Shown: one piece after another, positions 6,252 through 13,921 of the stretch
How positions within the stretch are numbered: position 1 is the first letter of the stretch
Layout of the letters: every line of letters starts with the position of its first letter
Source of the DNA: 66-474 sp051954935
Lineage (GTDB): Bacteria; Pseudomonadota; Gammaproteobacteria; Xanthomonadales; Rhodanobacteraceae
Length of the DNA: 40,981 nucleotides
Assembly (NCBI GenBank): GCA_051954935.1
Contig: JBQCHG010000025.1
Location: 1 to 40,981, forward strand
Direction of reading: 5' to 3'
The notes under the pieces: generated by a model
The model's database searches: none
What the model was told of the DNA's origin: nothing
The model's input: the letters and a program-made list of their open reading frames with translations, nothing else
Made by a program: the position numbers and the translations under genes

Positions 6252-6908
6252 TCAGGCCGAACCTTCAACCGAAGCCTGCAGATTGATCACGGTGTGCGAG
6301 ATGTTGTTGCCACTCGCATCGAAGAAATCGATGGTGAATGGATAAACGCGCGAGCGCGTACCGGAGCTTGATCCGAAGGACCCGGTCGTATAGTTGGCGC
6401 TCGGATTGCCCGATAGATTCTGTCGTGTGGATGCGCCATTGAAGAGCGTGCCGCCTGCATCCTGATCGCCAGATGGGATGGTGAAGGATCCCCACGTGTA
6501 TTGCACTGTCGCAGCTCCAGCCGGAACCGCGCCAGACGCCTTCACGGTCGCCGACTGCCCACTGACTGTTCCATAGACCTGGTATTGATTGCCACCGACA
6601 ATCTGGAAGCCGATCTGTGCCCAACCGGTGCCGGAACTGACAAGCTCAAGCTGGCTGTAGGTGTTTCCATTGATCGGTAGCGCGTAGCTGGCCGTTCCCT
6701 TCTTGGCCCAGAGTGTGGCGGCATCCGCACCGCTACTGAGCATGAATCCGGTGTTCGCCCCGACCGTGCCGTATTTCGCGGCCGCGTACTTCAGCAACGT
6801 GCCGTCAGGTTTCTTGAACGTCGCCGCCGTGGGACCGTCGCCAATTACGTCGGGGTCGAACAAATCGTCGAAGTCCGTGCCGGCGGAATTGAAGTAATTA
6901 CTTGCCAC
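6252..6908 (-). CDS. Tail fibre-associated protein, 218 aa
   Basis: GTG start overlapping the end of the upstream fibre gene by 11 bp; the stop is 2 bp before the next fibre gene. The N-terminus (NYFNSAGTDFDDLFDPDVIG) is seen in phage tail-tip proteins that begin with a similar dipeptide-rich leader. The rest is Gly/Ser/Thr-rich beta structure with SGTGWAQIGF in the middle. Probably a tail fibre or adhesin subunit lying between two S74 fibres; no domain named with confidence. Confidence 0.65.
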   Translation of the reverse strand: MASNYFNSAGTDFDDLFDPDVIGDGPTAATFKKPDGTLLKYAAAKYGTVGANTGFMLSSGADAATLWAKKGTASYALPINGNTYSQLELVSSGTGWAQIGFQIVGGNQYQVYGTVSGQSATVKASGAVPAGAATVQYTWGSFTIPSGDQDAGGTLFNGASTRQNLSGNPSANYTTGSFGSSSGTRSRVYPFTIDFFDASGNNISHTVINLQASVEGSA

Positions 6909-8175
6909 GCCGTTTCTCCAGCGCCACTACGCGCGCGGCGAGTTCCTGCACGGCCGCCACCAGCAACGGAACGGCCGCGGCATAGTTCGCGCTCTCGCCG
7001 TCATCCCCCACTGCCTCCGGCAGCACCTCGCGCAGTTCTTCGGTCAGGAAGAACAGCTGCGGGGATTGCGCGGGGTCGATGCGCTTCTTGTAGCGTCCAC
7101 GCCACGCCTTCATGCGCAACACAAGATCCAGCGCCCCATGCAGCGGCTTCAGTCCGGTCTTGAACTTGCGCGATGAGGTGGACTGGAAACTCAGGGCCTT
7201 CATCGCGCCGGAGAACGTCGCGCTGGTTCCCGTCATCGCGGAAGTGAAGGTCTTCGCGCCTCCGACGCTCTCATTGCCGGAGGTGTGCACTACGCTTGCA
7301 TCATTGGCCGGTGTATAGCCAAGCGCGCCGGGCACATTCAGCGCGGTAACGTTGAAGGCGACATTGGCCGTTCCGTCGAACGTCTGCGCCGCTGCGGTGA
7401 CATAGCCAGTAAAGGAGAACGTGCGGGCCGTGGCGAGCTTGGTCGCGGCAACAGCAGTGCCGTCGATCGGAAGGTATGATCCGGAGAGATTCGCGCTGGC
7501 GGCATAGTAGTTCGTGCCGTCGGTGAATACGGTCAGCGCCGAACCTTGCGAAATCGCCACTCCCGATCCAGCCGAGCCCTGGATGGTCAGCGTAAAGCTG
7601 CCGGTCGTGTTGTTGGCGATGATCCAGCGCATGCCTGCGGTCAATGGCAGTACCAACGTCGCATTGGCTGTCAGCGCGCCCGTCACGAGCAGCGTCGTGA
7701 CCCCCAACACGGAAGGATCGGGCGTGGTCGTCCCGCCTGTGGTCGTGATCGTGTAAGTGCCCGCCGCGGGCAATCCAATCCAGCCCGAGGCCCCGGTCGC
7801 ATCCGGACTGACACTGTTGTTGTCGGATTGATTGATCCAGAGCCCCTTTCCGGAGCCCATCATCAACACGGAGCCGGACGGATAGCCGCCGATATTCACG
7901 TTCGTAGCGAACGTCGAGTCGTACGGATACATGTAGCCCGACTGCTGCCAGATTTGCGCCTTGGTGGCGGCCTGGAACAGCCCGTTGAAGTCGGCTCCGA
8001 ATGGCGGCACGCCACCCGAAGCCGTGGGCTCCATATTGACCGAGGTAAATCCGGTCTGATAGCTCGCCGTACCCGCCGTGGCACCGGGCGTCAGCGGGAT
8101 AGTATTGACCGGACCCGCTCCGGAGCCCGAGGCAAATGCCATGGTGAGCTTGGTCGGTGCATTGGACTTTTGCAT
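6898..8175 (-). CDS. Tail fibre with S74 chaperone
   Basis: 425 residues from the ATG at 8175; an upstream in-frame extension crosses the terminator and is rejected. The N-terminal part (GADFNGLFQAATKAQIWQQ) resembles baseplate-attachment regions of myophage fibres. A Gly/Thr-rich shaft follows, with GTAVAATKLATARTF-type repeats. At 334-339 SSRKFK opens an S74 chaperone domain (Ser-Lys dyad), continuing to the coiled end VQELAARVVALEKR. Being the first of the fibre genes, it likely attaches to the baseplate. Confidence 0.85.
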   Translation of the reverse strand: MQKSNAPTKLTMAFASGSGAGPVNTIPLTPGATAGTASYQTGFTSVNMEPTASGGVPPFGADFNGLFQAATKAQIWQQSGYMYPYDSTFATNVNIGGYPSGSVLMMGSGKGLWINQSDNNSVSPDATGASGWIGLPAAGTYTITTTGGTTTPDPSVLGVTTLLVTGALTANATLVLPLTAGMRWIIANNTTGSFTLTIQGSAGSGVAISQGSALTVFTDGTNYYAASANLSGSYLPIDGTAVAATKLATARTFSFTGYVTAAAQTFDGTANVAFNVTALNVPGALGYTPANDASVVHTSGNESVGGAKTFTSAMTGTSATFSGAMKALSFQSTSSRKFKTGLKPLHGALDLVLRMKAWRGRYKKRIDPAQSPQLFFLTEELREVLPEAVGDDGESANYAAAVPLLVAAVQELAARVVALEKRRGK

Positions 8176-8195
8176 GTTCGGCCTCTGGAAATGAA

Positions 8196-8218
8196 AAGGG
8201 CCGCACATGGCGGCCCTT
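8196..8218 (-). terminator. Hairpin between baseplate and fibre genes
   Basis: Perfect 9-bp inverted repeat AAGGGCCGC/GCGGCCCTT with a 5-nt loop, followed on the minus strand by a short T run (TTTTC). It lies just after the stop of the baseplate gene at 8241 and upstream of the fibre gene. It probably attenuates transcription into the fibre genes. Confidence 0.7.
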
Positions 8219-8240
8219 CGGGAATGCTTGGAGGTTCTGG

Positions 8241-8843
8241 TTACGGGTTGACGGTGATGGTCACGCCGACGCCTGCAGGGCGCGGCATCAGCGATGCCTG
8301 CTCCAGCACTGCGGCCTCCCACGACTCAAGCGCGAAATTGAACACGTAGGAAATCTGCATCGGCGTTGCGCTTTCCAGCACATAGCAGGAACCGCGCGTG
8401 GTCCCCTGGCCATTGAACATGAAATTCAGCAACGCATTCATGGATTGCGCGGTGAAGCTCGAAATGTTCGCGAGCGCCTTGGTCAGGATCAACACGCGAT
8501 AGGCATCATCGGTCAGCGTGTACAGCGTGCCTGGCTGAGGGCCGCTGTAGAACGGCGCCTGGTTGAAAGGCTCGGCGTTCGGAGAGGCTTCATCGAAACC
8601 AAAATAGGTAGAAGAATCAGGAATGGTGATCGTGCGCGGGATGTTGACGATCCGGCCCCAAATGTCGAGACCGAGCCCAACGGCGGTGTAGACGTTCCAG
8701 ACGTTCGCGAGGAAATTGTCGAAGTCTGCGCCCGGATCAATCGCCGCATTCGCAGTCTGGATCAGATTCGTGAGGATGGGCGACGTCGCGTACTGCGAGA
8801 GAAAAGTCGCTGAAGCATCCACAGCGCCCGAAGCATTCTTCAC
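8241..8843 (-). CDS. Baseplate protein, DUF2612 family
   Basis: 200 residues, GTG start in a 4-bp overlap with the J-like gene. The N-terminus with a helical region and WNVYTAVGLGLDIWGRIV (about 48-65), then DDAYRVLILTKALANIS (about 112-128), are features of the DUF2612 baseplate component that follows baseplate J in simple myophages and takes the place of P2 gpI. It connects the baseplate wedge to the fibres. Confidence 0.8.
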   Translation of the reverse strand: MKNASGAVDASATFLSQYATSPILTNLIQTANAAIDPGADFDNFLANVWNVYTAVGLGLDIWGRIVNIPRTITIPDSSTYFGFDEASPNAEPFNQAPFYSGPQPGTLYTLTDDAYRVLILTKALANISSFTAQSMNALLNFMFNGQGTTRGSCYVLESATPMQISYVFNFALESWEAAVLEQASLMPRPAGVGVTITVNP

Positions 8844-10057
8844 GACAGCGTCACCGCAATGTTGGATGCGCTCAAGGTGGGCAATTGGTCAATGCCCAGC
8901 GCGAGGGAGGTCGCGGTCGGATTGGCCGCCGTGCCGATGCCGATCGAAAGCAGCTCAACGCTGCTGCCGATCGCGAAGATGCCCGCGAAATAACGACCTG
9001 CGTACAGGGTCGAACCGATGCGCGCACGCGACCCACCGTCCTGTCCGTTGAAGGCCGCGAGGATCGCATCCTGCACCAGTTCGGTGATGTTGGACGGCAG
9101 GCTTGAGTTGTTGACGATGTCTACCGAGAAATACACCGGCACGGAGGTCGGCGTGACCCATTTCACCGTATAGGTCGGGTAAGGCAATACGTCCGTCGAA
9201 TCGTCCGTGTAGGTGTAGGACGTGCTGCCGTTGTATTGGCAGCCCAGCGACTTTTTGCTCCAGATCGCTTGCGCCACCGCTGCCGGATCGCCGCCCGATA
9301 CCGCGACATAGATCGAGTTTGCGAGGATCGGATAATTCGTCGCACCCGTGTTGACGGTGGCGTTTGTGGAGTTGTCGGTTACGTAGGCATCCAGCACGTT
9401 CGGAACCGCCAGCACTGCGGCCAACACGGACTGAATCGAGTTCAGCGCATTCACGCCCACGGAGTTCTGCCGGCGCAATTCGAAATCCGCGCGCGATTCC
9501 TCATTCACGCCCGGCACGCCAGCCGTCGCGTTCGTGACCGACTCCCAGCCCGAGATAGCCTTGTAGATCGTGGTCAGCGTTCCGATCGGACAAGAAATCG
9601 GCCCCGTGGTGAGGCACTGGAATTGGCCGATCACGCTGCCCGAGGATCCAATCGTGACGGCGGAAAGAAGGGAATACTGATTGCCGGCAGTATCCTGCGC
9701 GATTGAGCCCGCAGGAATAACGGTTCCGGCAAGACCGTTGCAGGTGCCAGACACCAGCGTTCCGGAAGCGGCGATGCGCTTCATGAAGTAGATGGCGCCG
9801 ATGGCATCCTGCATCGTCCCCGCCGCATTGGCCGGATCCACCTGGTTCACGATCTCGGCGATTTGCGCGTTCTTGTCGCTCACGATCGCTGCAAGGGATT
9901 GTGCGAGCTGTCCCTGTGGCGACGACAGCGAAAGTGACAGGTTGGCGCCGAAGGCTTTTTGCTGGTCCGACTGCACGCCCGACAGGATCGCGGCGTCGGT
10001 CGGCAGCACAATCCCGGTCGGAGTGAACTGGATGGCAGGGACAGCCGTTGTGGTCAT
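8840..10057 (-). CDS. Baseplate J-like wedge protein
   Basis: 405 residues, similar in order and motifs to P2 gpJ and Mu gp47: N-terminal helical region with SLSLSSPQGQLAQSLAAIVSD (about 41-61), a beta domain with GTCNGLAGTVIPAGSIAQD, and the signature GVPGVNEESRADFELRRQ (about 181-198). J proteins form the ring of wedges that triggers sheath contraction. Its neighbours, gp25-like upstream and DUF2612 downstream, give the standard W-J-I order. Confidence 0.92.
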   Translation of the reverse strand: MTTTAVPAIQFTPTGIVLPTDAAILSGVQSDQQKAFGANLSLSLSSPQGQLAQSLAAIVSDKNAQIAEIVNQVDPANAAGTMQDAIGAIYFMKRIAASGTLVSGTCNGLAGTVIPAGSIAQDTAGNQYSLLSAVTIGSSGSVIGQFQCLTTGPISCPIGTLTTIYKAISGWESVTNATAGVPGVNEESRADFELRRQNSVGVNALNSIQSVLAAVLAVPNVLDAYVTDNSTNATVNTGATNYPILANSIYVAVSGGDPAAVAQAIWSKKSLGCQYNGSTSYTYTDDSTDVLPYPTYTVKWVTPTSVPVYFSVDIVNNSSLPSNITELVQDAILAAFNGQDGGSRARIGSTLYAGRYFAGIFAIGSSVELLSIGIGTAANPTATSLALGIDQLPTLSASNIAVTLS

Positions 10058-10060
10058 GGC

Positions 10061-10417
10061 TTAGAAGCTCGCGACGATGGGGGTGTTGGTGTCCGTGCTC
10101 ACAACGATCACGGACCCTGTGAGCTGACGGTTCGTATTGAGTCCAAGGCTCACCACGGTCACGGATACCACGCCGGAAATGGTCAGCGCGGCCTGTTCGA
10201 GCAGGTTCGTGATGTAGGAGCGGGGCGGCAGCTTGCCGAGCAGCGATTGGAAGTAAGGCAAGCCCAAGGTGGCGCCATACCAGCATTCGCCCTGAAAGGT
10301 CCGGATCGCAGAGGCTACGTCCTGCGCGATGCTGTAATCGGGATCGGCCAGCGACAGGTTGCCGTTGCTGTCGAGGGTCAAATCCCAGGATTCAGTGTCG
10401 AGTGGTAGAGTCTGCAT
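10061..10417 (-). CDS. Baseplate wedge protein, gp25/W-like
   Basis: 118 residues of the gp25-like lysozyme-fold wedge family: WDLTLDSNGNLSLADPDYSIAQDVASAIRT opens with the usual D-x-x-Q-D-V-x-x-A-I pattern (about 26-38), and GECWYGATLGLPYFQSLLGK is typical of the family. It joins sheath and baseplate. Only 22 bp separate its start from that of the divergent TonB-like gene, so the late transcript must cross that gene antisense to reach this one. Confidence 0.88.
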   Translation of the reverse strand: MQTLPLDTESWDLTLDSNGNLSLADPDYSIAQDVASAIRTFQGECWYGATLGLPYFQSLLGKLPPRSYITNLLEQAALTISGVVSVTVVSLGLNTNRQLTGSVIVVSTDTNTPIVASF

Positions 10418-10439
10418 GTCTCAGCTACAGGGGTGGGGT

Positions 10440-11168
10440 ATGAAGCGGTCAATTGTCTGGCTTGCTCTGTTTTTGCTATCGGCATCCGGTGCAGCGAGCG
10501 CTGGCGAGTCAATAAGTACCGTCGCAACCTGGACTCCGTCCATGTATGCGCACGCCGTATCGCCTCAAGGATGGGAGGAACTATCAGACACCGATCAATA
10601 TCGGCTCTGGATCACTTTCGTCCCCGTAAAGAATCCGCCTCTCGGCATGGTCGTTTCGCTGAAAACAGCCGAGAAAGGCGTCGATGGAAGCGTTACGAAC
10701 ATCAGCATCGTGAGCGTCAATGCGGTGTGCGGAGCCAATGGATCAGCGCCAAACTATGTGCAGATGGGCATGTCGGCGTCATTCGGTGAACATGGTCCAA
10801 TCGCCGGCGACGCTGGTGGCCCAACGGTAAGGCTTGTCCCAGATACGAATTTGGCTGTTGCTGTACAGAGGGCGTGCAAGAAAGTCCGCGCGCCCATTGC
10901 GAAAACGGTGTCGCGACCCGCATCTGGCAAGTGTTCGATACCGCGCCCGGATTACCCCATCAGCGCCATGCGCCAAAATAAGCAAGGCGTTGCCACGGTA
11001 GCCTTCGACGTAACAGGTGATGGCCACACGGCAGGCTTGTCTGTCTTGTCGTCGTCAGGCTCGACCGACCTTGATAACGCTGCGATGGATGCGGTCAGTC
11101 GTGGAACGTGCACCGTAACCCCAGGCTCCCGTTTATCAACAGCAATCACATTCAGTCTGCAGCATTAA
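10440..11168 (+). CDS. Periplasmic TonB C-terminal-domain protein (cargo gene)
   Basis: 242 residues from the ATG at 10440. A signal peptide is clear (MKRSIVWLALFLLSASGAASA, cleavage before GES). The C-terminal ~75 residues are a TonB domain: RPDYPISAMRQNKQGVATV, then FDVTGDGHTAGLSVLSSSG and LDNAAMDAV; two Cys at its ends may pair. There is no inner-membrane anchor, so it would be a soluble periplasmic TonB-like domain. It is the only plus-strand gene inside the late minus-strand operon, splitting spike from wedge genes, and looks less GC-rich than its neighbours. This is how lysogenic conversion genes (morons) look. A role in blocking TonB-dependent receptors or phages is inference. No clear promoter found; it must lie inside the gp25-like gene. 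Confidence 0.8.
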   Translation: MKRSIVWLALFLLSASGAASAGESISTVATWTPSMYAHAVSPQGWEELSDTDQYRLWITFVPVKNPPLGMVVSLKTAEKGVDGSVTNISIVSVNAVCGANGSAPNYVQMGMSASFGEHGPIAGDAGGPTVRLVPDTNLAVAVQRACKKVRAPIAKTVSRPASGKCSIPRPDYPISAMRQNKQGVATVAFDVTGDGHTAGLSVLSSSGSTDLDNAAMDAVSRGTCTVTPGSRLSTAITFSLQH

Positions 11169-11235
11169 CCCGTAGGCGTAGCCGTACGGCGCCCCGAAAT
11201 AACGCTAAAGACTCCCCTCTTCCTGAAGTTCTAAA

Positions 11236-11931
11236 TCAAGTCCCCGGCACGGGGGGGCCTGATGTGCCACCGCCAGTAGTGACATTGCTGGTTTCGTGCG
11301 TGGAAAGATGAACGTTCTTGCCGGTGACCTCACCAGTGGCGGTGATATCTCCGTCATTGGTCTGTTCGCCTTTTACGTGCAGAGTGTCGTCCATTGTCAC
11401 CGCGCCCGTGATTTCCACGATGCCGTCCAGCTTCATGTTGGGCGCCTTGATCGTCACGAACGTCGGCGAAAGCACCGTGATGCCGTCGCTGTTGAACTGC
11501 ACGTATTGCGTCGGCTCGGCGTTGAGCGTCGCGCCGACGTAGAATCCGTCTGCGAGGCTGAACCTGCGGTTTGATCCAGGTGCCGCAGCTTGACCTGTGG
11601 CAATAACCGCCGACACGTCGCGATCAGCAAAGCAAGCGAGCCCGATATCCCCGGCCATTGGGTCGAGGATCACCGCACTGGTTCCACCCTGCCAGCGCAG
11701 ATAGGGCAATCCATACAGCACCGGAAGCGCCATCACATTGCCGGCGCTGTCGGTCTGCTGGATCAGCGGCTGCACGTCCACGCGCCCTACCGGCGCAAGG
11801 CCGCCTCCATGCACAGCGACGATCTTGACCGGGAGCGTCGTGCGTACCTGCGCCATCGCTGCCCGGAACGCGAACGCCCATGCGGTCAGCGGATTTGCGG
11901 CCGCCGCCGGGTTGAAATAGACGTCGGCCAT
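11236..11931 (-). CDS. Baseplate spike protein (gpV/gp45-like)
   Basis: 231 residues from the ATG at 11931, whose ATGA overlaps the hub stop. An N-terminal OB-like domain (GRVDVQPLIQQTD, then YGLPYLRWQGG and DPMAGDIGLACFADRD) is shared with Mu gp45, P2 gpV and related spikes. Triplet beta-helix repeats follow, and the C-terminal tip is VHLSTHETSNVTTGGG with GPPVPG. The usual His-x-His iron-binding tip motif is not intact; only spaced His residues remain. It punctures the outer membrane at the centre of the baseplate. Confidence 0.85.
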   Translation of the reverse strand: MADVYFNPAAAANPLTAWAFAFRAAMAQVRTTLPVKIVAVHGGGLAPVGRVDVQPLIQQTDSAGNVMALPVLYGLPYLRWQGGTSAVILDPMAGDIGLACFADRDVSAVIATGQAAAPGSNRRFSLADGFYVGATLNAEPTQYVQFNSDGITVLSPTFVTIKAPNMKLDGIVEITGAVTMDDTLHVKGEQTNDGDITATGEVTGKNVHLSTHETSNVTTGGGTSGPPVPGT

Positions 11932-12863
11932 CAGTTGCGCCCGACAATCTGGATGTTGCTCACGCTCGCATGGGTGAACCACGGTCCGTCCGGCATTTCG
12001 GACGACAATTCATGCTCCACCACATTGATCCAAAACGTGCCCGGCACTCCCGGAACCGGCGGCGGATTACCGTTTGCCCGCTTAATCGAAAGCTGCCTCC
12101 CGAGCTGCACGTCAGGGTTAAATTCCATAGTGACGTTAATCCCGATCTGCGTATATTCGGGATAACCCACCATGCCGCTGTCGGGTCCAATCGTGATCGT
12201 CACGCCATCCACGCCTTGATCCTTAGGCCAGATGGTCAGCGTTTCGCCCTGCAGGCTATAGCAGATGCCCGCGGCCGTGCAGATGTCTGCAATCTGCTGC
12301 GCCGGAGATCCCGCGTGGGCGGGGTTGGCAAGCTGTGCAGAAACTCCTTTGTTGATGAACGTCACCGGCGGATCGCAGGCTGCGCAAATGCCTTGCAGCA
12401 TCGTGGCCACATCGCCTGAGCCCTGTACGCTTGTTCCCGGCACCATCTGTGTCTGTTGGTTGATCGAGGCGTAGCACTCGAGCGTGAGAGAAACATCCGG
12501 CATCGCGTTGTAGTTGATGTGCGCGACGAATATTCCGCCGGAAAACACCTGAACTGCATTCGCCGAGTTGCCTTCGTCGTAGGCGAACACGGTGATCTTG
12601 TTCTTGTTGATCTTGGCCTGATCGAAGCCGAGCGTGGACAACTGCGCCATGTCGGAAGACTTCATTCCCCACAGCTGCAGCAGGGCGCGTCCGCCGAATG
12701 CGGTATCGCCGCCGATCACCGACTGGATGGACGCAACGCTCCGGATGTTCTGGATGTTGAGCGTGTTCGCGCCGTTGTCGAATGACGACGACGAGCTGCT
12801 GTCGGCGTTGTCGCCCTGGTTCAGCTCGATGATGTACTGCAGGTGGCGCTTGATGAAGCTCAC
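11931..12863 (-). CDS. Baseplate hub protein
   Basis: 310 residues, GTG start with 4-bp overlap to the plug gene and ATGA overlap to the spike gene. It begins MSFIKRHLQYIIEL, has a Ser-rich stretch at about 22-27, a beta domain with ITVFAYDEGN and FSGGIFVAHINYN, and a cysteine-containing middle (GICAACDPPVTF). Order (tape measure, Dit-like, plug, hub, spike) matches minimal contractile baseplates such as cyanophage Pam3. Sequence similarity to named hubs cannot be scored here. Confidence 0.75.
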   Translation of the reverse strand: MSFIKRHLQYIIELNQGDNADSSSSSSFDNGANTLNIQNIRSVASIQSVIGGDTAFGGRALLQLWGMKSSDMAQLSTLGFDQAKINKNKITVFAYDEGNSANAVQVFSGGIFVAHINYNAMPDVSLTLECYASINQQTQMVPGTSVQGSGDVATMLQGICAACDPPVTFINKGVSAQLANPAHAGSPAQQIADICTAAGICYSLQGETLTIWPKDQGVDGVTITIGPDSGMVGYPEYTQIGINVTMEFNPDVQLGRQLSIKRANGNPPPVPGVPGTFWINVVEHELSSEMPDGPWFTHASVSNIQIVGRN

Positions 12864-13180
12864 GACGCCACCCCGGCCGCGATCTCGTCCGCCGTCAGGT
12901 AGTAGAGCTGGTAGCGCGACCCCAACCCGTCATAGGTGGGCCCGTCGTTCGTGCCCTGGGTGTCGAACATCACCAGATCGCCCGAAAGACCGAGATAGGC
13001 ATAGCGCACGATCCATGCGCCGTTCAACACCATCCGTCCCTGCAAGACGACGGTGTTGTTCACCGTCAGATCCATGTAGAAGAAATCGCCCTTCTTGTAC
13101 AAGGCGATGCGACACGGCTGGCCGCCCAGCGAGACGTTGAACGTCTGCGCCGGGATGGGCTGCAACGGAATGGCGATCAT
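12860..13180 (-). CDS. Baseplate plug-like protein (Pam3 gp18 family)
   Basis: 106 residues: IPLQPIPAQTFNVSLGGQPC at the start, then YKKGDFFYMDLTVNN, VVLQGRMVLNG and LVMFDTQG. This pattern is that of the small plug protein beneath the hub in simple baseplates. It overlaps both neighbours by 4 bp. Confidence 0.75.
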   Translation of the reverse strand: MIAIPLQPIPAQTFNVSLGGQPCRIALYKKGDFFYMDLTVNNTVVLQGRMVLNGAWIVRYAYLGLSGDLVMFDTQGTNDGPTYDGLGSRYQLYYLTADEIAAGVAS

Positions 13181-13920
13181 GTGCCAGGGAACGATTCGTT
13201 GAACAGCGAGGTAGACGAAGTCGAAGGCTGTATCCCCACCACTGTTCCAACATTGACCGGGGTAGCAGCGGTCTCGGAGGTTGAGGTGATGGGATCACCC
13301 ACTGACGCAGACGGACTTGAATATTGCGCGCTGCCCGATTCGCGAACCTCCCGGAACATCAGCTCGGCAATGATCAGCGTGCCGCCTTCGTCGTTCTTCT
13401 TGGCATGGTTGTAGCCGACGAGGTTCACGTTCTGATACACCTTGTCCGGCGTGATCACGTCGTACAGGTCCGTGCTGTCCAGCATCATGTCCAGTTGCCG
13501 CAGGAAGGCATCGCGGCTCATCGGCTGGCCGAAGGCAAGCCCGATGTTGGAAAGCGCCTGGTCGAGCGTTTGCGTCACCGACTGCAACGCACTTTGCATG
13601 TAATTCAAGCCCTGACAGGTCACGACCATCCGCAAGTCGAACGGAACCTTGACCTTGTTGTAGGACGCGAACTGTCCGTTTTGCACCGGATAGTCGCTGA
13701 TGCGCTCCTCGCCGTGCCATTCCAGCGAAAGCACGCTGTCCGGCGTCAGTACCGGCCGCACGCCGCTGCTGCCCAATTGCCCGGACACGGACGGCATGAA
13801 ACCGCCCGCATTTGCAGACGCCCCGGCCGTGACGACGGCATAGGTCGGCGCTCCGGTATTCAGCAGGTCAATGCCGATGGTCTGGGTCGCGCCCAGGAAA
13901 AAGGTGGCAGGGACCGACAT
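13177..13920 (-). CDS. Baseplate / Dit-like tail protein
   Basis: 247 residues. The centre has LEWHGEERISDYPVQNGQFASYNKVKVPFD-type sequence (about 67-96), seen in the Dit-like tail protein that links tube to hub. The C-terminal third is low-complexity Ser/Thr. Position directly after the tape measure supports this. The exact family is inferred from motif and order. Confidence 0.7.
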   Translation of the reverse strand: MSVPATFFLGATQTIGIDLLNTGAPTYAVVTAGASANAGGFMPSVSGQLGSSGVRPVLTPDSVLSLEWHGEERISDYPVQNGQFASYNKVKVPFDLRMVVTCQGLNYMQSALQSVTQTLDQALSNIGLAFGQPMSRDAFLRQLDMMLDSTDLYDVITPDKVYQNVNLVGYNHAKKNDEGGTLIIAELMFREVRESGSAQYSSPSASVGDPITSTSETAATPVNVGTVVGIQPSTSSTSLFNESFPGT

Positions 13921-13921
13921 A

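Noticed and set aside
6898..8322. Longer fibre protein starting at 8322
   Set aside because: The extra N-terminus is Arg/Cys-rich, runs through the terminator hairpin and overlaps the upstream gene; the ATG at 8175 gives a normal fibre start.
10418..10439. A divergent promoter pair between gp25-like and TonB-like genes
   Set aside because: Only 22 bp are available; no -35/-10 pair fits. Any promoter must lie inside the gp25-like gene and could not be identified.
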